Assembly (NCBI GenBank): GCA_024636405.1 | Contig: JAGXHC010000155.1 | Coordinates: 1-23,288, forward strand | Length of the DNA stretch: 23,288 bases | Source: Sulfitobacter sp. | GTDB lineage: Bacteria > Pseudomonadota > Alphaproteobacteria > Rhodobacterales > Rhodobacteraceae | Reading direction: 5' to 3' | Shown here: one piece after another, positions 16,369-23,288 of the stretch | How positions within the stretch are numbered: position 1 is the stretch's first letter | Layout of the letters: each line of letters opens with the position of its first letter | The notes under the pieces: generated by a model | Database searches by the model: none | Told to the model about the DNA's origin: nothing | Seen by the model: the letters and a program-made list of their open reading frames with translations, nothing else | Made by a program: the position numbers and the translations under genes

Positions 16369-17259
16369 TTAGCTGCTTAGCGCAAGCGTATGCGCGCGCA
16401 GCCAAGCCATGAATCCGCGCGGATCATCGGCGAACCTGTCAACATCGACCTGCGGTATGGGATGTCCGACAATGGGGCCCTGTGGCTTGTTACACGCATG
16501 CACGATCTCATGCAGCAACAGACCCTGCCGCAGCATCGGGCTTAGTTTATTGGCAATCTGATACGCGCGACTGTTCTGACCGGGGAACTTCATTGGCACC
16601 ACGGTCGCTCCGGAACGGCGGATCATCTTGGCGGTAAAGACGTTCCATTCCGCTTCGATGGCCGGACCAAACCAACGCTCGGACGTGGCGACAACTCCGG
16701 ACGGAAACAAGGCGACAACGCCGCCCTCCTTCAGATGCTTCATAGCCTTTGCGCGCATTTCGACACCCTTACGCTGAGCGTCGGGGTCGTGCGGAAACGG
16801 CACCGGGATCATAAAGCTTCCTGCGACTTCGTCGATGGAGGTCAACAACGACCGCGTAAGTATCCTGTAATCGGGCCGTACCCGCCCGATCAGGTCAGCA
16901 AATATCATGCCATCGACCATGCCATGCGGATGGTTGGCGACCACGACCACCGGCCCGCTCGCCGGTATACGCTCTAGCTGCGCGCGCGGAGTTGTCAGAT
17001 CGATGCCCATGGTATCCAACGCCGCGCGCCAGAATGCCTGCCCCGATGGCGTGCCGCGTTTTTCGAACTTTCGTATCAGCCGCAAGACGGTCAGCTTGCC
17101 AGTCAGCAATTCCATTGCGCTGATGATATTTGCTTTCAGTGGGTCCTCAAAAGTAGAGGCATAGGACAGGCTGCGACGATCATACTTCGTAAAGTTGAGC
17201 GTTTCCTCCGAAGGCTTTTCGGCCTTCGCGTGCTCCGTTTGATGTGCATTGTCCGCCAA
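16369..17259 (-). CDS. Lysophospholipid-type acyltransferase (PlsC family)
   Basis: A 296-residue protein with the PlsC acyltransferase fold: NHPHGMVDG at 109-117 provides the His110/Asp116 catalytic pair (HX5D spacing, as in the OlsA and hemolysin-associated branch), and FPSG at 185-188 is the phosphate-binding block. It is expected to acylate a lysophospholipid or a lyso-ornithine-type lipid at the inner membrane. The start must be TTG 17259 or later, because an in-frame TGA lies two codons upstream; GGGTGA serves as ribosome binding site. The hydrophilic first 40 residues are probably cytoplasmic. It follows ptsH by 34 bases on the same strand and may be the last gene of that array. Confidence 0.88.
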   Translation of the reverse strand: MADNAHQTEHAKAEKPSEETLNFTKYDRRSLSYASTFEDPLKANIISAMELLTGKLTVLRLIRKFEKRGTPSGQAFWRAALDTMGIDLTTPRAQLERIPASGPVVVVANHPHGMVDGMIFADLIGRVRPDYRILTRSLLTSIDEVAGSFMIPVPFPHDPDAQRKGVEMRAKAMKHLKEGGVVALFPSGVVATSERWFGPAIEAEWNVFTAKMIRRSGATVVPMKFPGQNSRAYQIANKLSPMLRQGLLLHEIVHACNKPQGPIVGHPIPQVDVDRFADDPRGFMAWLRAHTLALSS

Positions 17260-17293
17260 ATCGGATCACCCGCTTAAACTGAAATGGGCCCGC

Positions 17294-17563
17294 TCAGCCG
17301 CCTTCGCCGAATTTGTCCGCCACCAGAGCGGTAAGCGCCTCAGCCAGCGCATCTGCGTCAGGACCGGAGGTTTGCACGTCAATAGTGCTTCCGCGCGAAG
17401 CTGCCAACATCAAAAGCCCCATGATGCTGTCGCCTGACGCGGACATGCCGTCTTTGCTTACCTCGGCGCGCGCATCGAAGGCTTCTACGACCTCCACCAG
17501 CTTTGCAGAAGCGCGGGCATGCAAGCCTTTTTCGTTGACTATCTTAAGGGAAATTTTGGACAT
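17294..17563 (-). CDS. ptsH: Phosphocarrier protein HPr (NPr-like)
   Basis: An 89-residue HPr. His15 in GLHARASAKL is the phosphorylation site used by enzyme I, and Ser46 in DSIMGLLML is the regulatory site phosphorylated by HprK. Both are conserved. No enzyme I, EIIB or EIIC gene is present in the window, so this HPr belongs to the regulatory PTS of alphaproteobacteria rather than to sugar transport. It lies nine bases after the EIIA gene, and TAAGG at that stop codon can act as its ribosome binding site. Confidence 0.95.
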   Translation of the reverse strand: MSKISLKIVNEKGLHARASAKLVEVVEAFDARAEVSKDGMSASGDSIMGLLMLAASRGSTIDVQTSGPDADALAEALTALVADKFGEGG

Positions 17564-17572
17564 TTAGGGGCC

Positions 17573-17968
17573 TTATTGGCTTGCGCTGACGTTCTGGCTG
17601 TCGATGTATTTCTTACCCGCCTCAAGAGCGGCACGCACGGCATCCGGTACGTTCATATGGCGGGATTTGGCCAACTTTATCAGCATGGGCAGATTGGCGC
17701 CGTAGATAATCCTGCGGTTTTCCTGTTTGCATGCGAGCAGGCTAAGGTTGGACGGTGACCCACCAAACAGATCAGTGACGACGACCACTCCTGCCCCCTG
17801 ATCAACCTCATCGGCAGCGGTACATATCTCGATCTCCTTTGCACGCCGGTCATGGTCAGCCAGAATGGAGATGGCACGCACACCGAATTGCGATCCGACA
17901 ACGTGTTCGATCGCGGCAAGATATTCCTTAGCCAATCCGCCATGTGCGACGATAACAATTCCAATCAC
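17573..17968 (-). CDS. PTS EIIA component, mannose/fructose type
   Basis: EIIA of the mannose family (PtsM/ManX-like), 131 residues from the chosen start. The phosphorylatable His is in IVIVAHGG (residue 9), and VVTDLFGGSPSN is the family's second conserved stretch. It receives phosphate from HPr and probably passes a signal rather than a sugar, since permease subunits are absent. Start choice: GTG at 17968 overlaps the rapZ stop as GTGA and gives the common N-terminus MIGIVIVAHGG; a TTG two codons upstream (17974) is the alternative with a 10-base overlap. Both imply translational coupling to rapZ. Confidence 0.92.
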   Translation of the reverse strand: MIGIVIVAHGGLAKEYLAAIEHVVGSQFGVRAISILADHDRRAKEIEICTAADEVDQGAGVVVVTDLFGGSPSNLSLLACKQENRRIIYGANLPMLIKLAKSRHMNVPDAVRAALEAGKKYIDSQNVSASQ

Positions 17969-18861
17969 ATCCAAGCCTCATGAGGGTGCTGACGGTCCAA
18001 CTCGCGATGCCTAACTGACACTTCCCAGCCTTGGTCTGCAAGGCGCAAAGCATGGTGTTCCGCAACGGCGACCGACCGGTGCTGTCCTCCGGTACACCCA
18101 AAGGCGATCGACAGGTTCGATTTTCCCTCTTCGCGGTAGGCCGGCAAGAGCATCAGGCTGAGATCCAGCAGCTTTTCGGTAAATGGTTCAAACCGCGCAT
18201 CACCAGCGACGTACGTCGCCACCGCAGAATCCATACCGGTCAGCGCACGTAAATCAGACACCCAATAGGGATTGCGCAGAAAACGACAGTCATAGACGAT
18301 ATCAACGCTGCGCGGCAGGCCACGTTTGTATGAAAACGACTGTACCGACACGCTTAGGTGACGCTGGCCACCGGGCGCGAACCAATGTTCGACTTCGGCG
18401 CGCAATTGGTGAACGTTGATGTTTGACGTGTCGATCAGAACATCGGCGCGGGCCCGGATCGGCCGAAGAAGATCTTGTTCGCGTGCAATGCCATCACCCG
18501 GTCGATCCGCAGGCGCCAACGGGTGCCGTCTTCTTGTTTCGGAAAACCGGCGCAGAAGCACGTCGGTGGAACAATCCAGATACAGCAATTCTGCGACAAG
18601 CCCGGAACGCGCCGAAAGCTGTCCCAGCAGATCCAGCACAGTGTCGGTTGAAAAGTCCCGGTTACGCGTGTCGATGCCAAGCGCCACCGATCGGCTGTGC
18701 CCGGTTTCTTCCAAGAGCGACGGCAAAAGCCGCAAAGGCAGGTTGTCAATTGTCTCAAATCCCGCGTCTTCAAGCACATTAAGCGCAGAAGAGCGCCCTG
18801 CGCCGGACGGACCGGTCACAAGAACGAAACGGCGCTGGCTGTTCTGCGGAGGAAGGGTCAT
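17965..18861 (-). CDS. rapZ: RapZ, RNase adapter / nucleotide-binding protein
   Basis: A 298-residue RapZ (YvcJ) protein. The N-terminal P-loop is GPSGAGRS at 17-24, with Arg where many members have Lys. The C-terminal domain has the conserved GCTGGQHRSVAVAE, which in E. coli is part of the small-RNA and glucosamine-6-phosphate sensing region. In enterobacteria RapZ controls GlmS through RNase E; in alphaproteobacteria the role is less certain. The ATG at 18861 overlaps the hprK stop by four bases (ATGA). The frame is open for 26 more codons upstream but these lie inside hprK. Confidence 0.95.
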   Translation of the reverse strand: MTLPPQNSQRRFVLVTGPSGAGRSSALNVLEDAGFETIDNLPLRLLPSLLEETGHSRSVALGIDTRNRDFSTDTVLDLLGQLSARSGLVAELLYLDCSTDVLLRRFSETRRRHPLAPADRPGDGIAREQDLLRPIRARADVLIDTSNINVHQLRAEVEHWFAPGGQRHLSVSVQSFSYKRGLPRSVDIVYDCRFLRNPYWVSDLRALTGMDSAVATYVAGDARFEPFTEKLLDLSLMLLPAYREEGKSNLSIAFGCTGGQHRSVAVAEHHALRLADQGWEVSVRHRELDRQHPHEAWM

Positions 18862-19289
18862 CTCAACGGCTCCATGGTGCCACGCATATAGAGATATATT
18901 GCGGCTGCGAAATGGCTGGTGTCGGGATTGTGAAGGCACCGCAAGCGTACGCCGGCAATGTCGCGTTGATGTACCTCCGGCAAACGCTGCGTTTCGGGGA
19001 CGGATAGGTCTACGATCAGATCAACTGGCGTCGGACCGGCATGGTCAAGCCGCAGCAACCCCACACCGCGCGCTTCGATCAGGCCGCGTATGGCAAAAGG
19101 CGCGGTCGCAAAAAGCTGATGATCCTGCCGGATCACTTTCGTGCGGTCATCCGAGACCAGCATGCCGCCCAAGGAAATCAGTTGCAGCGCAAGCGCAGAT
19201 TTGCCGGACCCGGACGGTCCAAGGATGAGGACCGCCTTGCCATTGACGGCAATGCAGCTTGCATGCAGCGTCGTTGCGTTCTCAAACAT
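18858..19289 (-). CDS. hprK: Short HPr kinase/phosphorylase (HprK), kinase domain only
   Basis: Only 143 residues, against about 310 in Gram-positive HprK, so the N-terminal domain is absent; such short forms are usual in alphaproteobacteria. Walker A is GPSGSGKS at 24-31, and EARGVGLL corresponds to the HprK signature (IEIRGLGI). It should phosphorylate HPr on Ser46 and control phosphate flow through HPr and EIIA. AAGGGA lies eight bases before the ATG. It follows chvG by 29 bases and overlaps rapZ by four, inside a continuous minus-strand array. Confidence 0.93.
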   Translation of the reverse strand: MFENATTLHASCIAVNGKAVLILGPSGSGKSALALQLISLGGMLVSDDRTKVIRQDHQLFATAPFAIRGLIEARGVGLLRLDHAGPTPVDLIVDLSVPETQRLPEVHQRDIAGVRLRCLHNPDTSHFAAAIYLYMRGTMEPLR

Positions 19290-19318
19290 GCAACTGTCCC
19301 TTCCGGGAACAACAAGGT

Positions 19319-21043
19319 CTAGATCGGAAGACCCACAACAAAGCGCGCGCCGAGCGGTTCGGAGGTGATGTCAGCTTCTGTCGGGCGGATGTTTTCAGCC
19401 CAGATCACGCCCCCATGCGCTTCTACGATCTGTTTGGAAATGGCCAGACCCAGCCCGGAGTTATTCCCAAAGTGCTCTTCAGGACGCTGCGAATAGAAAC
19501 GTTTGAAGATTTTTGACAGGGCCTGATCGGGAATACCCGGACCGGTATCCTCAACCACGATCAAAACGCGGTTTTCGCGTTTACGCGCCCAGACGCGGAT
19601 TGCGTCGCCGTCTTCGCAAAAGGAAATCGCATTGGTAATCAAATTAACGAATACCTGCGCCAAACGCGCTTCAAGGCCATGAACATTGATCGGTGTGCTG
19701 GGCAGGTCAGTGATGAAATCAATCCCTTTGGATTGCGCGTCAGCCCCAAGATATTCGCCAAGGTTGCCCAGCATGTTCAAAAGATTGAACTGCTCTTCCT
19801 CTTCTTTTACCAGCTCGGAATCCAACCGCGAGGCGTTGGAGATGTCACTGACCAGCCGGTCCAGTCTGCGCACGTCGTGATCGATGACATCCAGCAGCTT
19901 TTCGCGCTGATCTTCGCGCTTGATCATGCGCAACGTGCCCACGGCCGACCGTAACGATGCGAGCGGATTCTTGATCTCATGGGCGACGTCGGCAGCGAAC
20001 TGTTCATTGCCATCAATGCGGTTATAAAGCGCACTTACCATGCCGCGCAGCGCACCGGACAATCGCCCGATTTCATCTGGACGCGCGGTAAGGTCGGGTA
20101 TCCGGATCCGACCGGGATTCATCTTGCGCGCATCCTTGTCGCGCCCAAGTTCAGCAGCTGCAGCCAGATCGGCCAATGGATTTGCAATCGTGGAGGCAAG
20201 CACCAGGCTGAGCCCGATGGACACCAGCGTAGCAATGACAAACATCTGCAGGACCCGTTCACGTTCGCCGCGCACCAGCTTGTCAATCTCTCCCGCAGCG
20301 CTCGATACTGCGACGGCGCCTACAGCGCGGCCATTCAGCTGGATCGGAGTGACCACGGTAAAAAGGGTGCCGCCGGTCGCATCCGTATTATTCTTGATCT
20401 GCGTCCCTTCGGTGAGGCTGCTGGCGACTTGCGTCTTCAACAGCTCTTCGATCGGCACAGAAGGTTGCTCCGCTGAACCGCCAAAGGGCGCCGAGACCTT
20501 CGACCAGACCCAACTCAGCCCGTCAGTCAGTACTGTGCGGTCGGCTCTTTCCGGCTCGATGCCTGTATTCCGCAGCGACAAACGGCCTTCTGACCGGGCG
20601 ACCAGCGTTTCGGAGATGTCGTATACGAACACTTCGATCCCGCTGCGCAGATCCAGATTGTCCAGAGTATCCACTACATCGATGCCGTCACCGGTCACAA
20701 GGTTGACCGGTGCACCGGCGGGAAGCTTCGCCTCAATCACATCGGCAATAAGCTCCGCCTCTGAAACAAGCGACGCAGCACGTTGCGCCGCCAGAGAGTC
20801 CCGTGATGAGTTGAGATAGAGGATGCCGGCAACCAAAACATTCAACGCGATCAGGTTGAAAGTGATGATCTTTCGCGTCAACGGCGAAGCGCGCAGCGAC
20901 AACAGCCCACGCCGTTCGCGGCGCGCGCGCATTTCATGCGGTGCTGCATTGTCCGGGGCGACCCAGTCGTCGCCCAGCACAACATCGCCATCCCGCGAGG
21001 ATGGGCCCATATCCCGCACAAAGTTCCTTTCGGCTATTGCCAT
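19319..21043 (-). CDS. chvG: Sensor histidine kinase ChvG/ExoS
   Basis: Inner-membrane sensor kinase, 574 residues. A long cytoplasmic N-terminus (1-57), first membrane helix at about 58-77, periplasmic sensor (about 78-263), second helix at about 264-285, HAMP linker, then the HisKA domain with phosphorylated His355 in DVAHEIKNPLASLRS. The ATPase domain has NLITNAISF (N box), EDTGPGIP (G1) and GLGLAISKQIVEAHGG (G2). The architecture matches ChvG/ExoS, which in rhizobia and agrobacteria senses acid and envelope stress and is held inactive by periplasmic ExoR. It starts nine bases after chvI. No exoR gene is in the window. Confidence 0.94.
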   Translation of the reverse strand: MAIAERNFVRDMGPSSRDGDVVLGDDWVAPDNAAPHEMRARRERRGLLSLRASPLTRKIITFNLIALNVLVAGILYLNSSRDSLAAQRAASLVSEAELIADVIEAKLPAGAPVNLVTGDGIDVVDTLDNLDLRSGIEVFVYDISETLVARSEGRLSLRNTGIEPERADRTVLTDGLSWVWSKVSAPFGGSAEQPSVPIEELLKTQVASSLTEGTQIKNNTDATGGTLFTVVTPIQLNGRAVGAVAVSSAAGEIDKLVRGERERVLQMFVIATLVSIGLSLVLASTIANPLADLAAAAELGRDKDARKMNPGRIRIPDLTARPDEIGRLSGALRGMVSALYNRIDGNEQFAADVAHEIKNPLASLRSAVGTLRMIKREDQREKLLDVIDHDVRRLDRLVSDISNASRLDSELVKEEEEQFNLLNMLGNLGEYLGADAQSKGIDFITDLPSTPINVHGLEARLAQVFVNLITNAISFCEDGDAIRVWARKRENRVLIVVEDTGPGIPDQALSKIFKRFYSQRPEEHFGNNSGLGLAISKQIVEAHGGVIWAENIRPTEADITSEPLGARFVVGLPI

Positions 21044-21052
21044 GAACTCAGA

Positions 21053-21754
21053 TCACTCTTCGTTATATCTGTAGCCGATCCCGTAAAGCGTCTCAATCGC
21101 GGAGAAGGCTTCATCCGCTGTCCGCATTTTCTTGCGCAGACGCTTGATGTGACTGTCGATGGTGCGGTCGTCAACATAAACCTGATCGTCATAGGCCACA
21201 TCCATCAGCTGATCGCGAGACTTCACAAAACCGGGGCGCTGCGCCAAGGCCTGCAAAAGCAGAAATTCAGTGACTGTCAGCGAAACGTCATTGCCCTTCC
21301 AGCTGACCGCGTGGCGCAACGGATCCATCCGCAACTCGCCCCGCTCCATGACCTTGGTTTCTTCTGTATCGCCAACTTCGTCTGAGGCGACGGCATCCTG
21401 GCGTCGCAACAGGGCGCGAATACGTTCAACCAAAAGTCGTTGGCTAAAGGGTTTCTTGACGTAGTCATCGGCCCCCATGCGCAGGCCCAGCACCTCGTCG
21501 ATCTCATCATCCTTGGAGGTCAGGAAGATCACCGGCATTGCCGTTTTCTGGCGCAACCGCTGTAGCAGGTCCATGCCATCCATGCGGGGCATCTTGATGT
21601 CCAGCACAGCCATATCGGGCAGTTTTTTGTTGAACGCATCCAGCGCCGCCTGCCCGTCGTTGTATGTTTCCACCTCAAAGCCTTCGGCCTCGAGTGTCAT
21701 CGACACCGACGTCAGGATATTCCTGTCGTCATCCACCAACGCAATTTTTGACAT
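21053..21754 (-). CDS. chvI: Response regulator ChvI
   Basis: OmpR-type transcription factor of 233 residues. Receiver domain: acidic Asp8-Asp10, phosphoacceptor Asp52 in [11 protein letters not shown], conserved Thr in FLTSKDD and Lys in VKKPFS. The DNA-binding winged helix ends in [14 protein letters not shown]. The start at 21754 is chosen because it gives [10 protein letters not shown] and has AAGGG nine bases upstream. Partner of ChvG. pckA is divergent across about 370 bases, an arrangement conserved in alphaproteobacteria; in Agrobacterium pckA is reported as part of the ChvG-ChvI acid response. Confidence 0.95.
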   Translation of the reverse strand: MSKIALVDDDRNILTSVSMTLEAEGFEVETYNDGQAALDAFNKKLPDMAVLDIKMPRMDGMDLLQRLRQKTAMPVIFLTSKDDEIDEVLGLRMGADDYVKKPFSQRLLVERIRALLRRQDAVASDEVGDTEETKVMERGELRMDPLRHAVSWKGNDVSLTVTEFLLLQALAQRPGFVKSRDQLMDVAYDDQVYVDDRTIDSHIKRLRKKMRTADEAFSAIETLYGIGYRYNEE

Positions 21755-21777
21755 TGCCTGTACCCTTATGCTGCTCA

Positions 21778-21783
21778 ATTATA
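21778..21783 (-). promoter_or_regulatory. Likely -10 element of the chvI promoter
   Basis: A perfect TATAAT on the minus strand lies 24 bases before the chvI start codon, giving a short leader with an AAGGG ribosome binding site. No good -35 is seen at 16-18 bases, which would fit an activator-dependent promoter (inference). Confidence 0.45.
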
Positions 21784-22125
21784 CGTTTCTTTTTTGGGCT
21801 ATTGATCATGGTTTTGCCCCCTCTAATCAATCCTTAAGTGCGAATCACCTGAAGTCTTGGACCCAATTCCGCCATAATTTGGTTAGGAATGGCTAAATTG
21901 CCGCACTTTAACGTATCTCGACCAATGCGACCTGCGACAATGCAAGGGGCCATGTAGCCTGTTTGTGCAAAGATCGCTATGGTGGCGCTAACTGCGTCAA
22001 ACCTACCTGTTCATCTGCGAAACCATCGTGTTATGAGGCATTCAGGGTCGCACGGCGAAGGCCGGTCCCCGCTTCGATAGAGCAAGCTTACCGCCAGCGC
22101 ACGGCGCGCCTACAGGAGAATTTTG
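21784..22125. other. Divergent regulatory region between chvI and pckA
   Basis: About 340 bases without a credible gene. It holds the chvI promoter at its left end, a quasi-palindrome GGTGGCGCTAAC at 21981-21992 resembling a LacI-type operator, and an AGGAGA ribosome binding site (22113-22118) before pckA. I cannot place the pckA promoter with confidence. The length suggests several regulator sites or a long pckA leader. Confidence 0.5.
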
Positions 22126-23288
22126 ATGACATCTGGACGGGTAAACCCGCAGTTCCGCCTTGAGGATCAGGGAATAAAGGGGCTGGGCAATGTCTTTTAC
22201 AACCTGATGGAGCCCGCATTGGTCGAAGCTGCGTTGAACCGCGGCGAAGGCACGCTTGGGAAGGGTGGTGCTTTTCTGGTGACCACTGGAAAATTCACCG
22301 GGCGCTCTCCGAAGGACAAGCATGTGGTGCGCACACAAAGTGTCGCCGACAGCATCTGGTGGGAAAACAACGCTGAAATGTCGCCCAAAGGCTTTGACGC
22401 CCTTTATTCTGATATGCTGAGCCATATGGAGGGCGGCGATTACTTTGTTCAGGATCTCATCGGGGGCGCCGACCCCAAACATGCGATCAACGTGCGCATG
22501 GTAACGGAGTTGGCCTGGCACGGGCTGTTCATCCGGCACATGCTGCGCCGTCCAGACCGGGATGCACTGAACGAGTTTACGGCAGACTATACTGTGATCA
22601 ACTGCCCCGGTTTCAAGGCCGACCCGGAAAAGCATGACTGCCGCTCGGATACCGTGATTGCGATGAACTTTGACCGCAAATTGATCCTGATTGGCGGCAC
22701 TGAATATGCCGGTGAAAACAAGAAATCGGTTTTCACGCTGTTGAATTACCTACTGCCTGACAAAGGCATCATGCCGATGCACTGCTCGGCCAACCACGCC
22801 ACCGGAAACCCGGTCGACACGGCCGTGTTCTTCGGCCTGTCGGGCACGGGCAAGACGACCCTGTCGGCCGACCCCGAGCGCACCCTGATCGGCGACGACG
22901 AGCATGGCTGGTCCGAACGCGGGATCTTCAACTTCGAAGGCGGGTGTTACGCCAAGACCATCCATCTCGACCCCGAGGCCGAGCCAGAGATCTACGCAAC
23001 CACCGGACGGTTCGGAACCCTTATCGAAAACATGGTTTTCGACCCCGAAACGCTGGAGCTGGACTTCGAGGATGACAGCCTGACCGCGAACATGCGCTGC
23101 GCCTATCCGCTCGAATATATCTCCAACGCCTCCAAGACGGCGTTGGGTGGCCATCCCAAGAACATCATCATGCTGACCTGCGATGCCTTCGGCGTGCTGC
23201 CCCCGATCGCGCGGCTGACGCCGGCGCAGGCGATGTACCACTTTCTGTCGGGCTTTACGGCCAAGGTCGCGGGCACGGAACGCGGTGT
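22126..23288 (+). CDS. pckA: Phosphoenolpyruvate carboxykinase (ATP), 5' part
   Basis: Converts oxaloacetate and ATP to phosphoenolpyruvate, the entry into gluconeogenesis. The first 387 codons are present and the frame runs off the window. Substrate motif [12 protein letters not shown] has Arg60; the P-loop GLSGTGKTT has Lys243; the metal-binding IGDDEHGW carries Asp257/Asp258. AGGAGA eight bases before the ATG fixes the start, and the N-terminus is normal for roseobacter PckA. Codon composition changes sharply near 22783, just before the P-loop. It is divergent from chvI. Confidence 0.95.
   Translation, partial: MTSGRVNPQFRLEDQGIKGLGNVFYNLMEPALVEAALNRGEGTLGKGGAFLVTTGKFTGRSPKDKHVVRTQSVADSIWWENNAEMSPKGFDALYSDMLSHMEGGDYFVQDLIGGADPKHAINVRMVTELAWHGLFIRHMLRRPDRDALNEFTADYTVINCPGFKADPEKHDCRSDTVIAMNFDRKLILIGGTEYAGENKKSVFTLLNYLLPDKGIMPMHCSANHATGNPVDTAVFFGLSGTGKTTLSADPERTLIGDDEHGWSERGIFNFEGGCYAKTIHLDPEAEPEIYATTGRFGTLIENMVFDPETLELDFEDDSLTANMRCAYPLEYISNASKTALGGHPKNIIMLTCDAFGVLPPIARLTPAQAMYHFLSGFTAKVAGTERG

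Noticed and set aside
18862..18939. Upstream start of RapZ inside hprK
   Set aside because: The ATGA overlap at 18858-18861 gives the normal RapZ N-terminus; the upstream codons encode a non-conserved Arg/His-rich stretch.

Overview
The window looks like a stretch of ordinary chromosome from an alphaproteobacterium of the order Rhodobacterales (roseobacter group). I infer this from gene content and order: divergent pckA and chvI-chvG, followed by a truncated hprK, rapZ, a mannose-type EIIA gene and ptsH; an etfB-etfA pair near a 3-hydroxybutyryl-CoA dehydrogenase; a small two-helix membrane protein coupled to a PduO-type cobalamin adenosyltransferase; and parC with a DUF898 protein and an M48 peptidase downstream. 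GC content and third-position GC are high. I see no mobile element, CRISPR array, rRNA or tRNA.

Layout from left to right. 1-1430: tuf (EF-Tu, minus strand) with a strong terminator. 1428-3522: a small lipoprotein gene (minus) divergent from a cytochrome P450 (plus). 3523-5102: a plus-strand two-gene operon of an unrecognised exported protein and a PKHD-type Fe(II)/2-oxoglutarate hydroxylase (PiuC/YbiX type). Its promoter carries a TGA-N9-TCA palindrome resembling iron-responsive operators of alphaproteobacteria. 5124-9919: a minus-strand block of parC, a DUF898 membrane protein and an M48 metallopeptidase. 10139-12528: plus-strand SH3-domain protein, a short-chain dehydrogenase whose tail is cut by an in-frame TAA, a twin-transmembrane protein and an adenosyltransferase. 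12736-14420: etfB and etfA. 14484-15317: a DUF6473-like protein (minus). 15474-16349: 3-hydroxyacyl-CoA dehydrogenase. 16369-21754: one long minus-strand array, chvI-chvG-hprK-rapZ-EIIA-ptsH-acyltransferase. 22126 to the end: the start of pckA (plus).

How the parts work together. The right-hand third is a carbon and envelope signalling module. ChvG/ChvI is the envelope and acid-stress two-component system. HprK, EIIA and HPr form a regulatory phosphotransfer branch with no sugar permease in sight. RapZ is a nucleotide-binding regulator, and pckA, the gluconeogenic entry enzyme, sits across the divergent promoter region. ETF and 3-hydroxybutyryl-CoA dehydrogenase serve acyl-CoA oxidation or short-chain acyl metabolism. 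The most promising poorly described element is the putative iron-regulated pair at 3541-5102. The clearest sequence anomalies are the interrupted dehydrogenase at 11606, a terminator-like hairpin that contains the translation start of that same gene, and an abrupt codon-composition shift inside pckA.
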